Position numbers and translations under genes: made by a program
DNA from: Loxodes magnus
Lineage: Eukaryota > Ciliophora > Karyorelictea > Loxodida > Loxodidae
Direction: 5' to 3'
Assembly (NCBI GenBank): GCA_946699065.1
Contig: CAMPDV010001299.1
Location: 1-64,000 of the forward strand
Length of the DNA stretch: 64,000 bases
The notes under the pieces: model-generated
The model's database searches: none
Told to the model about the DNA's origin: nothing
The model's input: only the letters and a program-made list of their open reading frames with translations
Part shown: piece by piece, positions 63,968 to 64,000 of the stretch
How positions within the stretch are numbered: position 1 is the first letter of the stretch
How the letters are laid out: the number at the start of each line of letters is the position of its first letter

Positions 63968-64000
63968 TCTTTTATCTAACTAAGCCTTAAAATACTTTTC

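Noticed and set aside
1-64000. Possible LTR or Polinton-like elements
   Set aside because: No long terminal repeats, integrase, capsid or protein-primed polymerase motifs were seen; all RT motifs belong to non-LTR elements.

Overview
The window is about three-quarters A+T and comes from a ciliate nuclear genome that reads TAA and TAG as glutamine and TGA as tryptophan inside genes but as stop at gene ends. The sequence shows this directly. The conserved beta-tubulin Trp in the FWE motif is TGA at 13.9 kb, two more TGA fall on Trp in the tubulin VEWIPN region, and retroelement reverse transcriptases need TGA=Trp and TAG=Gln at conserved positions. The same tubulins, a 2,542-codon gene and several smaller ORFs all end naturally at TGA. 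This matches the karyorelict code (NCBI table 27). A Loxodes-like karyorelict is my inference. A standard-code ORF search finds almost nothing real here.

Layout: 0-2.4 kb, a gene entering from the left edge and a GC-rich RNA-like repeat. 2.4-8.7 kb, a short ORF1-type element followed by a nearly full-length LINE (CCHC ORF1, APE endonuclease, RT, C-terminal zinc motif, 3' hairpin). 8.9-12.5 kb, a truncated ORF1 remnant, a second RNA-like repeat, an intact 324-residue gene and tRNA-Pro. 12.6-14.0 kb, a beta-tubulin copy. 14.3-15.9 kb, a U1-like RNA candidate and another short ORF1 element. 17-20.8 kb, small host ORFs and a WD40 gene. 21.6-27.6 kb, a second LINE invaded by SINEs. 27.6-35.9 kb and 55.1-61.3 kb are two copies of one segmental duplication carrying a tubulin, a small Trp-rich ORF and a Lys-rich gene. 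36-39 kb, more decayed elements. 39.4-47.1 kb, one uninterrupted gene for a giant beta-helix membrane protein. 48-54 kb, tubulin fragments and hypothetical ORFs. 62-64 kb, tRNA-Pro, a host ORF and tRNA-Gly.

The main themes are a cluster of five decaying beta-tubulin paralogues, a crowded non-LTR retroelement ecology and host genes visible only in the reassigned code. In that ecology, LINEs, short ORF1-only elements and SINEs share 5' or 3' ends. No LTR retrovirus, Polinton, CRISPR array or toxin gene was recognised. Because only TGA stops translation and the DNA is AT-rich, open frames of 60-150 codons arise by chance. ORFs without a recognisable domain therefore carry reduced confidence. Gaps longer than 300 bases not listed (about 1.24-1.63, 9.4-9.9, 10.2-10.7, 11.8-12.6, 15.9-17.1, 20.75-21.65, 27.6-28.5, 29.9-31.8, 32.9-34.1, 36.0-37.1, 38.6-39.4, 47.1-48.1, 48.6-49.6, 51.6-52.0, 54.6-56.0, 57.4-59.1, 61.5-62.0 and 62.9-63.9 kb) are AT-rich with nothing I can support.
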